The position numbers and the translations under genes are program-made. Below are positions 35,580 through 46,761 of a stretch of DNA of 64,000 nucleotides, piece by piece. The notes beneath the pieces were generated by a model that was not told the origin of the DNA, searched no databases, and saw only the letters and a list, made by a program, of their open reading frames with translations. This stretch comes from Aphelenchoides besseyi (taxonomy: Eukaryota; Nematoda; Chromadorea; Rhabditida; Aphelenchoididae). The stretch lies in NCBI GenBank assembly GCA_024699855.1, contig JAMPIQ010000003.1:1364001-1428000 (forward strand), read 5' to 3'. The first letter of the stretch is position 1. The number at the start of each line of letters is the position of its first letter.

Positions 35580-37497
35580 TTAATCGGAATCTCCCACGTC
35601 CATTCGTTTCAGTTTCTCACTCAAATTGCGACGACAGCGACGTTCGTAGAGCGAATTGCCCGAAAGATTCAACGGTTTGACAACGCAGTCGGAGGTCAAA
35701 CGTATCGAGTTCATTGCACGACCAACTTCTTCCTGTAAATTGAACGAAATAGAAACCTTTTTGAATTCCTGAGTTACCTGAATCGAATGCAAACGTGGTG
35801 GTTTGGCGTGTTGAGTTCGCGGAATCTGTCGAGCCGAAAGAGCGTGAGCGGTTTTACGGACCGTTCGTGGTATCTGCAACGCCAAAACTTCGGGAGTTTC
35901 CGGCGTCGTTGGTTCATCGTGCGATTCAACCCCCGAATCAATGGACGAGACGGGCGAATCAACGGAAAATGAACGTGTGATAAAAGACGAGCACATGAGT
36001 TGATCGATGGTTGTACGTGACTGTGGATCGGTTTTAAGGAGATGACGAATTTCGTTTTTAGCTAAAGAGCAAAGTGAATACAGAAACTCTAAACTCGTGA
36101 CTTACCTTCCTCTGACACTTGATCCCATTCATCGTGAGGAAAAGCGTAGAGACCGTGAGTGATACGTGATTTCATTCCCGGACTCATTGCCAACCCTTTG
36201 AATGAGTAGAAGGGTGGATAGCCGCACAACCTGAAGACAATCATAGAATAAAAAGACAACATTGAGACTTACAAAATATACATCACAACTCCCAACGACC
36301 ACATGTCGCACATCTTATCGTATTGCTCATGAGAAAGGATCTCTGGTGCCTAAATGTCATTGAATGATTACTGGTGATGTTCGACGCAAACTCACGACAT
36401 AAATTGGAGTACAGCACGGCGATTCCATCAAATGATTTCGTTCGGGGCATTTCGCGAAACCGAAATCCGCCAACTTGTAAACACACTTCGAGTGTTCGGT
36501 TGACGAGCATAAAATGTTCTCCAATTTGATGTCCCTGTAAACAGAACGATTATCTTCAATCTTGACATTCTGTCGATTTACTTGCTTCTCAATCCTAGTT
36601 GCAAAAAGTCACTTACCGATGTGCAATGTTCATGGAGTGAAGATGTTGAACGGCCGAACCGATCTGACGTACAATTTCGGCCACTTGCTCTTCCGGATAG
36701 GGACGTGATTGTTGATTCTCGAATTGAGTCAACAAATCTCCGGCTTCAAGGAACTCGATCACCACCAATAGACATTTCACGTTGTCAAAAGTGTTCTCGA
36801 AGACATCGATAATCGTAACGATGTTCTCATGGTCCCTACAAAACAGTTGAAGAAGACGAAGATCTGATAAACTCACTTGGTCATGTAGTGCAATTGAACT
36901 TCGCGACGACTTTTCGGACCATCGCGTAGGACCTTCAACGCGTATTTGGTTCCGTCGTTCTTCGAAAAACAAGCCATCACTTTGCCGCTCTCGCCAATTC
37001 CGATAATCTAAACGAACAAATCAGAAACGTTCGAGCGCCGAAGAACGCACTTCTGTTGAGATTTTGTATTCGTCGGTGATCGGAGTTTGCTTGTACGGTA
37101 CGTTCGGCAATGATTGGGGTTTGGATTGTCGTTGTGCGCTCTCTTGAGTTTCTTGTGGTTTCTGAACAGCGCACAAACACAATTTGCGTTGAGCGCTTGT
37201 TTTTGGCGACTTCGACTCCTCGTCGTCTGTCAATTCGACATTCATGTCCGCAGCGGTCGCGTCCAACATCAAATTCCGCTGAAAGTCGCAACATGAAAAC
37301 AGAAAAACAAAAACAAAAAAACCTGAATTGTAGTTGGAGTCATGGGCTCTTCGAAGAGGCTTGGCGTAAAGTTTACGTCCGGTGATACGTTGGCAAAGAA
37401 GACGTTCTCGGAGCGATTCGAATGAATCGATGAACTGGAGCCGGGCGTGAAGGCCGGTGGTGTGCACTCGCCGTAGCCGTAGACCATTCTTGTAGCA
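35580..37497 (-). CDS. MAP kinase-activated protein kinase (MAPKAPK2/3, MK2-like)
   Basis: Ser/Thr kinase activated by p38 MAPK, controlling mRNA stability and stress responses. First in-frame ATG at 37497 ([20 protein letters not shown]); Ser/Thr-Pro-rich N-terminus; kinase domain with [13 protein letters not shown] (Gly loop), YALKVLRDG (VAIK lysine), [13 protein letters not shown] (HRD), KLADFGFAK (DFG), [14 protein letters not shown] (activation segment) and [15 protein letters not shown], a hallmark of MK2/3. The C-terminal regulatory helix [15 protein letters not shown] and the bipartite basic [17 protein letters not shown] are retained. The human activation-loop threonine (TTP) is ESP here. 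Stop TAA 35580-35582. C. elegans orthologs are mak-1/mak-2. Confidence 0.9.
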
Positions 37498-39265
37498 GAG
37501 GCGGTCGTGAGGTTCGATGGGCGCGTTGAAAGCGTTGTCGAGTCAGAAGGGATGAAGCCAACGCTTTCTTTCCACCACGAGGCGTCAACTTCAGCAGAAA
37601 ACACGGATCTTCGATTAAGGGAGTTATTTTAACGGACGCTGAAGACGCACGAGACAAAAACTGAATGACGAGTTGAGAAATTCTGAAAATCGTGGAACGT
37701 TAGTCACTGGACAGCGTTCTTCTTTTTATCAGTCCTCGCGTTCTGTACTCCGAATGAACTCGGCAAACGCGGAATCACGTTTCTGCTGCTGATTCCCCAA
37801 ACACGTCGAAGTTTATAACGAAGAGCGCAGACGTTGTTTTTCGTTGTGTGTGGGGCGTGTTTACTTAAAACACACAAAAGACGACGCCCACGGTAAAAAC
37901 GCGTGCGTCGAAGATCAAAAGTCGCGTCGACGAAGAGCCGGAAATTTCGTTCAGTGCAAAGTGCGAGCACGTTGAATGTCCAATGCTGTTGGCATAAGCG
38001 GGAGTTCCGTCGGTGACCTGTGCGCATTCTGACAAACTGCAAACTCACGCGTTTTTGTTTATCAGCAGACGTCTTTACAATCAATCACAACTGACTTTTG
38101 ATCCACGATGTAATAAACGGGAAAGACCGCAAAAAGTGGGAAACCCCCTGCAAATCGCCCCAGAACTTTTATGCACCAAAATAAAGATCAGCGCTGCGAA
38201 GCGAGATAAATCGGCGGGCGTTTCGGCGATGAAAATTGATCCCAGAAAAGATCAGTAACGTCATCAGGTCGTTGGAGTCCAAGTTTTTCGATGCTCGTCG
38301 ACGGAACCGCGAACTCGTCTACAAAATTTCGGGAATCACAATGCGGGTCTGCGTAAACTTCGAATCGTCGAGACTTTAAAAGTCGTCGGGTTCAAAGTCC
38401 GTCAACCCAAAAAAGCGATAAGGACCTGCGGCGAGAGGAGGGAATGCGCAGACACGTTCTTTAAAAATCAACATCGTCAAAAGTCATAAGCTTAGACAGC
38501 CTACGATGGCGAGCTCTTCGATTCGCTGAGTCGATTTGCGCTGCTTTTGGCCGCCGCGGACGCCCACAACGCCGAGCGAATGGACTTTGTTCCCGTCATG
38601 TAGACACGAGACGCCAAACGCGCAAATGTTTCAGACGAGAAGACACGATCGATAAAACAAAAAAAGAAGTTTTCGGAAAGAACATCGATTGTTTTGGGCC
38701 AAAAATAACTTTTCTGGTTTTCGAGCTCTTCGTCCGCTCACGTTTCGTGGCCATGAGTCTCGAGGAGTCCAAAGTACGCGTTTTTTATCTTCGCTTTCAG
38801 CACGTTTCCCCCTCCGTTGGTCATCTGTTCCAACATCTCGTGGCCAACAACTACGACCAACAAAGTAGTTTGTTCAAACATCAACTTTGTTCTTTGAGGT
38901 TCAACATTTCCGTGATTTATGCATCTGCTTTTTGATTCTAGAAGATTTCCAATTCACGAAAACTCTTTGGGTGTGTTGGATCAGAAACCAAAACTACGGT
39001 ACGCCCAGCAGGTGTAATCGATGGGCGGTTGTTGACTTACAGTCGATGAAAAAACTTTCGGTCTGAATTTCGAAAGGAGCGGAAGTCACGGGGGTCGTTT
39101 CAACGAAACGTTCCGTTCGATTCATTACTACGGTCAAACGTCAGGACACACGATCCTCACGGATCTTCTGTTTTGGACGTCGAAGGTCGACGCACAAACT
39201 TTCTCGTCATGTACAAAGTTCACAAAAGAAGTTGTTTATTTCGATTGTACAGAAAACAAGAATCG
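37498..39265. other. Upstream region of the MAPKAP kinase, no supported gene
   Basis: CG-rich spacer. A GATAAAAAG near 37721 (minus orientation) could be a TATA element. Plus-strand ATG near 38753 (MSLEESK, followed by GTACGCG) could be a first exon but has no partner. Other frames are unsupported. Confidence 0.4.
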
Positions 39266-39462
39266 TCAGTTATACGAAACCCGATCGATTGGGGGGCTCA
39301 GAAGCTCTAGAAGCGATAAACAGACGCGCAATTTCAACGCATTCGACGATAGAACGTCCAGTCGACGAAGTCCACGAAAAACATTGCTGTCGCATTCGGT
39401 TAACAAACTCGCGAACTTCTTCTCGACACCCACGATGTTCGTCTCCAACGGAACAATCAACG
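39266..39462 (-). CDS. Possible terminal exon of an unmodelled gene
   Basis: Minus strand: a TTTTTCAG acceptor near 39463 is followed by an open frame (PLIVPLETNIVGVEKKFASL, LTECDSNVFRGLRRLDVLSS, ending DRVSYN) to a stop near 39266-39268, with AATAAAC about 35 bp downstream. A second frame in the same stretch is also open (REEVREFVNRMRQQCFSW) but meets TGA at the acceptor. No upstream exon was found to decide between them. Confidence 0.3.
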
Positions 39463-39469
39463 GCTCATC

Positions 39470-41445
39470 TGAAAAAGAAACTCGATTGTAACAACTGGAT
39501 TTCCTTTCAAGTGCATTTCAAAGATTGATTTCTGGTTGTGCGAGAGCTGCGTACTCGAACTTTCTTTTACAACGTGAAATGACGGTCGAAAAGACCAAAG
39601 TTTTTGTTCAACTCATCGGTTACGGTTCATTGTACAGGGCACATCGCATATGTGTGTGTGTGCAAGAAAAGTGTGTCTTAAGGTCGTTTGTGATGACGAT
39701 TCAGTTCCGTTTGAAGAAATTCATAACGTCAAGACCGTAAGGTCACAAGTGCACGAAAACGTGGAAGCACTCCAAAAACAACGTGAATAAGAGTTTTTTC
39801 TTGTTTGTTGATAAGCGTTGAAGTCGTTCACTCGTGAGTGGGACCGTATGGAAATTTCCTGACAACTCAAAATGAAGTCCTTTTCGTTTACTTGAAATTG
39901 GATGTTAATCCCCCGTGTGAGAGTTTTCCGGATGTTTTGACTTTCGATTTCAACCGTCAAAGCAAAGAGACCCACAATTAACAAACTCTCCGTTAATCAA
40001 TCGAACTTCGTACGAATTCAAAACAACGATTAGAGCAACGCAATATGTTTTGTTTGTTTGCGAGCCAAACGATATGGCGCCGCAAACAAGTCAACTGGTG
40101 ATGATCAATTTCACCGTGTACTTTGTCTTTTCGAACTGAGAACTCACGATGAAGCTCAAGCTCATAACCGGAACTTTGTTTTTGATTTCGATCTTCGAAT
40201 GATCGTCCATTTATCTTAACACCACCGTTACTTTTTTCAACTTTTCGCCATTTAAGTCGAGTGGTTGATGGAAATGTCGGCGTGGAAGTCAATCATTGGT
40301 GCGAGAAAACGTGTGGACCTTTTCCGGTTATTTTTAAGGCAATAGTTGACATCATTTTGGCAGCCAAAACAGAACAAAAATGAAGTTTTTACGGTACTTT
40401 TGCTTATAATTAGACGCTTTTTTGGACATTTTCACGTCTCAGATTACAAAAGTGACTTCCAATTTGAACTCAGAAAACAGGTGGAAATTGGATGCTCGGC
40501 ACAGATTTAGCATCAAAATCTGACTAATGTATAAGCTTCGAACAAAGTAAAGGGCATGTTCTCGGAACTCGGAATTCAAAACTTATTAGCCGTCTTGCAA
40601 TTCAATAACAGAAACTCTACGGTATTGAAAAATGGAAGTTGTGCGCCCGTTTTTGAACTCACATTCATTCACCTAATCGACTTACCTTCGTATTTTCGAG
40701 CCAAAACAGCGGAAAAGAGGATGCAGAAGCCGAGCAAATTTGACCACATAGTCGACGCCGATGGAACTGAAAACTGAAAATTTAAATAGAAATAGTGACG
40801 AGGGAGAAGCGCAAACAAAGAAGCGAAGGGATTTAATGACAAAATATGCCACCGGAACTCACCGTAATCGCAAATCGAATGGCCGCTGGCTACTCGACTG
40901 TACGAATCGATGGTGGGTGGTCAGAACTTGGGGTGGTGAATTATAAAGAAAAACCAAAATTTGGTCCCTACGGCAGCGGGCGGACCCAAAATTTAACTTT
41001 TAGCGAATTTTCGATGAGCCAAAAATGTTTCATCGGTCAGCATGTTGCATTCGAATATAACATCATAATTCGCAATGTTTAGGCTTTAAGGACTTCACTA
41101 TTCACATCCTAATCAGTTGGATGATGCCAATTTTGTTGGCCCGGAAATGTAATCGTCCAGACGAGTGAAAAGCCAATCAAAACAAACAACTTTACGGCAA
41201 AAGTCGTGGGCTTCAGACGCAGATGTGGGCTTCGAAATCGTAAAAATCATGAGTCTTCCATTTGATGCAGCAGTCCGGAACACAGCACAGACTTCATTCG
41301 GAGGCTTTTCGATTTAAACGTCCATTTTTAATGTCATTTCGTTAATTGCAATGGGGATAATGAGCGGAAACAACTCCCGCACAACGTCTAGCTCACCAGT
41401 CAACTTTACTTCGTATCTTTAAAAACAAATATTTAAGTTAAATGT
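39470..41445. other. Long stretch without a confident gene
   Basis: Minus frames at 39721-39984 and 39993-40292 and plus frames at 40556-41082 are open but carry no recognised motif. The TGTGTGTGTG run near 39652 is a short microsatellite. No RNA gene noticed. Confidence 0.4.
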
Positions 41446-42534
41446 TTACGACAATAAAGAAGTTTCTTCGGATAACCGTTGAATTGCTTTTGCTCTCATT
41501 TCACGATTGTTGACCATTAGCATACGTTCCAAGAGCCAATAAGGGAGCAGTCGGAAGACGAAAGTCGATTGGATCTCGTGAGCCAAACAGCCGCAAGTCT
41601 CATCAACCAACCCAATGGTTCGAACGGCGGAACGAGCAAAATGCTCGGGAGTAACACCGAAAATCGATGGTGTGTCCTGTACAACTCGGGCCATTTTGGT
41701 CACCACAACCATTGGATGAACAGTTTGAATAATCAAATTGTTGCCGGCAAACTCCTTGCGCAAAGTTAACGTCAGAACGCTCACGTATTTCTACAAACCG
41801 GTGTTAACATTGAATTCCGATAAATTACCTTAATAGACGAGTAAACAGCCCACCAAGGCATCGGAAACAAAGCAGCAGAAGTTGAGATGTTAATCAGAAT
41901 GCCGCTCTTCCTCTTCGCCATTTGATGCAAAACGTGAGCGGAGAGCAATGTTGTTGGCAGTCCATTCACCACCACCATATCAGCACATCGTTTCAGAGCG
42001 TCGTGTTGCAAATCGATTCGCTCCGGATACTCGTAAGCCAAACCAACATTGTTAACTAAACAACGATCAGTAATCCAAATAAACAAACAAACCTAAGATT
42101 CCAATTTCTAGTGGCTCAAAGACAGAAAAAATCTTCTGCTCATAATCTTCCACGTTCGGATTCGAGAAATCGAATTCGATGGTTTTGATTTGAACGTGCG
42201 AGTGAACGAAACGAATCTCATCGGCTGTGGTGTCCAATTTGGATTGTGACCGTGAGATTAAAATCAAATCAAAACGTTTGGACGCCAATTCAAACGCATA
42301 GGCCCGACCGATTCCATCGGTTGCTCCCGTAACCACTGAAGAGAACGTGAAGAAGAGAATTCACTTCGACTTACCAGCCCATTTAGCTCCCGCTAATTTG
42401 TGTAGATTCTTTGGTCTTCCAAAAACGTGAGGCCACAGAAGTTGCCATAGAATTTCGAACGACTTGCACAGAAACCAGAAACTGAATAAAATCAAGGCAG
42501 CAACACCAAACCACCAAAAGAACTCGGGAAACAT
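41446..42534 (-). CDS. Short-chain dehydrogenase, HSD17B12/LET-767-like
   Basis: ER membrane 3-ketoacyl-CoA/17-beta-hydroxysteroid reductase type. ATG 42534 (MFPEFFWWFGVAALILFSFW, a membrane anchor), NADP-binding VVTGATDGIGRAYAFELA, LILISRSQSKLDTTADEI, VNNVGLAYEYP (NNVG), catalytic Ser in GILINISTSAALFPMPWW, active site VYSSIK (YxxxK), then VHPMVVVTKMA and a basic C-terminus. The family elongates very-long-chain fatty acids and reduces steroids. An in-frame ATG at 42573 would add 13 residues before the anchor; I prefer 42534. Three introns of about 40-60 bp. Stop TAA 41446-41448. Confidence 0.9.
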
Positions 42535-42573
42535 TGTCGAATGATAAGCGCTTCGAACGAATAGAGACCCCAA

Positions 42574-43030
42574 GGTTTACAAATAAGGAGCGCAAAGAAA
42601 CTTTGTTTGGTTGTTCTTAAACCAAAAGAAGTTTTATAGTTTGCACCGCACTTGTGAACTACAAGTTGACTGCTCGTCAAAAGCATTGTTGTTGTGCAAA
42701 TTTGCGATGACAATGTGTTTTGCTCGTTAACTAACAGCTGCGTTCATGAGTGAAGAAGGACAGTCTAAGTTGTTATCTAGTACGACGATATTTGCATCAC
42801 CATAGAATTCGGAGATGCCAAGTGACACTACAAAGAACAGATCTTAATGTTATAAAGGCTTTTTTTGCATATCATTGCAAGACATCCATTAAGTTGACTG
42901 TTGTAAAATTTATTTTAAGACATGAGATAATTATTCAAAAGTACATTTAATTAGGGAATTTCTTGTATTGAATAGAATTGGAATCCGAAAATTCTTGATT
43001 GATTCTAACAAAAAATCCAGAACTCTGTTT
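42574..43030. other. Intergenic
   Basis: Between the SDR start and the 7TM pseudogene. No TM1-TM3 sequence of the receptor is found here, so the pseudogene is truncated at its 5' end. Confidence 0.5.
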
Positions 43031-43642
43031 TTCAGCAATGAACAACCACTTGGTTGTCGACTTTTACAGTACGTTTCGAGTTTGTGCTTCAACTTAAAAG
43101 TTTACTCGGGTCACATGTCAGCCGAGGATCTCGAGGACTCGGTTTCCATTGTTCGCTATTACGCCATCGAAGTCACCTCAAATAACATCTACGGAAAAAT
43201 GGTGATTCCAGAACAAATGACCGTCAATGATTACATTCCGACCTTGTATTCCCTCTGTAGATTCATTTTGATTGTCTATTGTTCGATTTCGATTCGTCGT
43301 ATTTTGAGACAATCGGCGGAAATGAAAGTTGCAATGACTCGAAGATTGAATCAATCGATCGACAGAATGATACTTGCGATCGTGAGTTTTGTTTTTACAA
43401 CTTTCAATCAGAAGCTTCAGGGCGGGATTGTGATGCTCACAAACGTTGTTTCGAATCTCGGCTTTGCGGTTGCATATCCATGATGTCAATCCAATACGAT
43501 CTCTTCGTTGGTTATTTCTACGTGTATACTTTCCGGTGCGTTCCTGAATCCGTTGGTTACCATAATGTTTATACGCCATCACAGAAACTCGGTCTTTCAA
43601 CTACTCACTTTCAATTACTTGAAGAAACCATATCAGATTTAA
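43031..43642 (+). pseudogene. Truncated 7TM chemoreceptor pseudogene
   Basis: C-terminal part of a paralog of the receptor at 4200-5453: FFSNEQPLGCRLL, AEDLEDSVSIVRYYAIEVTS, SISIRRILRQSAEMKVAM, TRRLNQSIDRMILA, a retained intron before TM6 (GGIVMLTNVVSNLGF) and TM7 LSGAFLNPLVTIMFIRHHRN, ending QLLTFNYLKKPYQI. At the point where the intact paralog has HRCESN (CGA for Arg) this copy has a TGA (43481-43483) in the same frame, one base different. The intron in the intact gene after GKVIV is absent. TM1-TM3 are missing. Confidence 0.7.
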
Positions 43643-44148
43643 AGTGTTCATGCGATCCCGGTCAAGAAACACTAACTTGATGATCATTAAACTTCATGTT
43701 CTGGCCGATGCAAATGAGTGCAGGAGTTGGACACGATCGAAAGTCCGGGCGTTACTCATCTTCTCTTTGGTCGTCAGTTCGCATTTCGAGTCCGCGAAAA
43801 GTGGCAAACGCACGAACTCTTCCATCCAACACTCTTTTCGCTTTGATTGTTGTTGAGAAAGACCGTCGTGTTGATTGCGAAGATGAATTGTCAATCTTTA
43901 CTGCTAACAGTTCAATCGTGTTTATGAGCGTCCCATCTTGCATTTAACAACAGGCGTATAATCGATCAATCTTTTTGGATAAAAGTTCAACGAAGCTGTT
44001 TTATTCAAAGCTACATATAACCTGTGGATAGTAGTATTGCACAAAAATGGTCATTTACTCGTGGATTTGAGTACAGAAATAAACAGATCCAACGAACAAA
44101 CCGTTTTGATTACTCCAACGAACATACATTACATGAATGTTAATCTTT
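43643..44148. other. Intergenic, unassigned frames
   Basis: Opposed frames at 43694-43947 (+ and -) look protein-like over about 60 codons (plus: NARTLPSNTLFALIVVEKD; minus: MQDGTLINTIELLAVKI) but without splice sites or family. Ends at the tandem array. Confidence 0.35.
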
Positions 44149-44479
44149 TCACCTCTATAACTTTCACCTCTATAACTAAACCACACCAAAATAAAATACT
44201 TCCCGCCACAATGAGATCACGAAAAAAAAAGCCCTGACCAAAAATTCTTCCAGATTTCAAATTTCAAATAAAATTCTGATCATCATATACAAAAACATCA
44301 CCTCTATAACTAAACCACACCCCAATAAAATACTTCCCGTCACAATGAGCTTCCGAAAAAAAAAAGCCCTGACCAAAAATTCTTCCAGATTCCAAATCTC
44401 AAATAAAATTCTGATCATCGTCTACAAAAACATACCGAAAAAATGCCCCTTTTGCGGTCGTTCAAAATTCAACATTTTT

Positions 44480-44545
44480 TGGCCGAGTGGTGAGTGCGCC
44501 GGATTTTTGGCGCCGGGGGTCGAAAGTTCGATCCCGCTCGCTGAC
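44480..44545 (+). ncRNA. tRNA-like Pol III element (one per array unit)
   Basis: TGGCCGAGTGGTGAGTGCG is a class II tRNA D-arm/box A; GCGCC and GGCGC can pair around GGATTTTT as an anticodon-like stem, and AGTTCGATCCC is a near-consensus box B 34 bp downstream of box A. No complete acceptor stem is seen. Equivalent copies start at 45782, 46943, 48216, 49154 and 50094. The 68-codon frame beginning ATGAGCTTCCG crosses this element and is therefore doubtful as a gene. Confidence 0.45.
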
Positions 44546-45572
44546 ATTTGATTGTGCAGTGGGGGAATTGATTGTTTGAGTGTATGGCTGAGTAGTTTTT
44601 GATTCTATTCAATTCTTACAGTGTATATTCAATTCTTACAGCCTATATTCGGTTCTTACAGTGTATTATAGTATACATGTCGCCACTTTACGGTCCATAA
44701 TTTGAATATCGCTACTTTCGCATATTTCTTTATATCTAAAATTGCCGTGAAGTTTGAACTTTGAGGTTGTTGTGTTGAAGGTTGTCGATTGAAGATTCGT
44801 ATTGTGATGATCAACGAACTGAGGTTTTGGTTCGCTACTTAAGTACGTAAATGTTGATTTGTTAACTTAGCGTATATGATTTTCGATTAATTGGTTGTTG
44901 GCGCGCAAGGTTATCACAATCAGTTCTAATCGTTTGTTTCCTAAAGATTGCTACCATCGGGTGCAAAGATTTGGCGTCGCTATTTAATTTCGGGTTCATA
45001 GTCCTGGAGTGAGTGTTGATTTCGCTATGGAAGTCGAGTTCATGTGGTTTTGTAGGTTGTTGGATTGACTTCTTTTGTTGTTTCAGCTCATTGGTTAATA
45101 CTCAGGATGGTGATTTGCGCTCGATAAAATGTATGATAAACGAATATGTCTACTGAATTCACTGAGTTTGGAGTATTTCCAATGCGGCTTCGGTGACGTA
45201 CATTGATAATCTGTTTTCGATCACTCCCATAATTGAACCACACCACAATAAAACGTGGAGGAGTCTTTTGAGCTATTCGGTGAATGACAGCCTCTGAATC
45301 CGAGGAATCGTATCCTCAAAACCCGGAGCGATCCAAAGGGACGAAAAAGCGGGGGAACGATCGACCGAAGGGCGATCGTGGAGGAGTCTTTTGAGCCATT
45401 TGGAGAGTGACAGCCTGTGGATTTTGAGTGTTTTTGTCAGCAAAGCAGTCGTTGGTCTTGCACTTTTCGGGCTGAAGGCCCCAAACGCCAGGTAGTCAAC
45501 TTTATCAACTCCAACTCCCCTCCAACCCACGCTACAAACCCAACGCCACTAACCCAACGCCACTAACGGCAA

Positions 45573-45597
45573 AAGACGGGAGCGAAGCGACCGTCTT
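45573..45597. repeat. Junction hairpin between array units
   Basis: AAGACGG...CCGTCTT, a 7-bp inverted repeat around GAGCGAAGCGA, placed directly before each CACCTCTATAAC unit start. It recurs before 46762, 48035, 48973 and 49912 with loop substitutions (for example GAGCGACGCGA) while the stem is kept. Confidence 0.7.
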
Positions 45598-45599
45598 GT

Positions 45600-46761
45600 C
45601 ACCTCTATAACTAAACCACACCCCAATAAAATACTTCCCGCCACAATGAGCTCCCGAAAAAAACAACTCTCCCAGCAACTTTTCTTCCAGATTCCAAATT
45701 TCAAATAAAATTCTGATCATCGTCTACAAAAACATACCGAAAAAATGCACCTTTTGCGGTCGTTCAAAAGTCAACATTTTTTGGCCGAGTGGTGAGTGCG
45801 CCGGATTTTTGGCGCCGGGGGTCGAAAGTTCGATCCCGCCCGCTGACATTTGATTGTGCACAGTGGGGGAATTGATTGTTTGAGTGTATGGCTGAGTAGT
45901 TTTTGATTCTATTCAATTCTTACAGTGTATATTCAATTCTTAAAGTGTATTATAGTATACATGTCGCCACTTTACGGTCCATAATTTGAATATCGCTACT
46001 TTCGCATATTTCTTTATATCTAAAATTGCCGTGAAGTTTGAACTTTGAGGTTGTTGTGTTGAAGGTTGTCGATTGAAGGTTCGTATTGTGATGATCAACG
46101 AACTGAGGTTTCGGTTCGCTACTTAAGTGCTTAAATGTTGATTCGTTAGGTTAGCACATGATTTTCGATTAATTGGTTGTTGACGCGCAAGGTTATCACA
46201 ATCAGTTCTAATCGTTTGTTTCCTAAAGATTGCTACCATTGGGTGCAAAGATTTGGCGTCGCTATTTAATTTTGGGTTCATCGTCCTGGAGTGAGTGTTG
46301 ATTTCGCTAGGGAAGTCGAGTTCATGTGGTTTTGTAGGTTGTTGGATTGACTTCTTTTGTTGTTTCAGCTCATTGGTTAATACTCAGGATGGTGATATCC
46401 GGTCGATAAAATGTATGATAAACGAATATGTCTACTGAATTCACTGAGTTTGGAGTATTTCCAATGCGGCTTCGGTGACGTACATTGATAATCAGTGTTT
46501 TCGATCACTTTCATAACCGAACCACACCACAATAAAACGTGGAGGAGTCTTTTGAGCCATTTGGAGAGTGACAGCCTGTGGATTTTTGAGTGTTTTTGTT
46601 GGCAAAGTAGTCGTTGGTCTTGCACTTTTCGGGCTGAAGGCCCCAAACGCCAGGTAGTCAACTATATCAACTCCAACTCCCCTCCAACCCACGCCACTAA
46701 CCCAACGCCACTAACCCAACGCCACTAACGGCAAAAGACGGGAGCGAAGCGACCGTCTTGT
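45600..46761. repeat. Array unit 2 (1162 bp)
   Basis: Start region has the ATGAGCTCCCG variant shared with unit 6. It lacks the internal piece with CCGAGGAATCGTATCCTC present in units 1 and 3. tRNA-like part begins at 45782. Confidence 0.85.

Larger units (their letters stand above)
44299..45599. repeat. Array unit 1 (1301 bp, long form)
   Basis: Long form containing the segment from TTGTTGTTTCAGCTCATTGG (about 45075) to the second CTTTTGAGCCATTTGG. Its start region has the ATGAGCTTCCG variant. tRNA-like part at 44480-44545; end hairpin 45573-45597. Confidence 0.85.

Noticed and set aside
39650..39662. TG dinucleotide run as a structured element
   Set aside because: Too short to be more than an ordinary microsatellite.
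40148..40198. Signal-peptide-like MKLKLITGTLFLISIFE on the plus strand
   Set aside because: Stops after 17 codons with no donor site that leads to a supported second exon.
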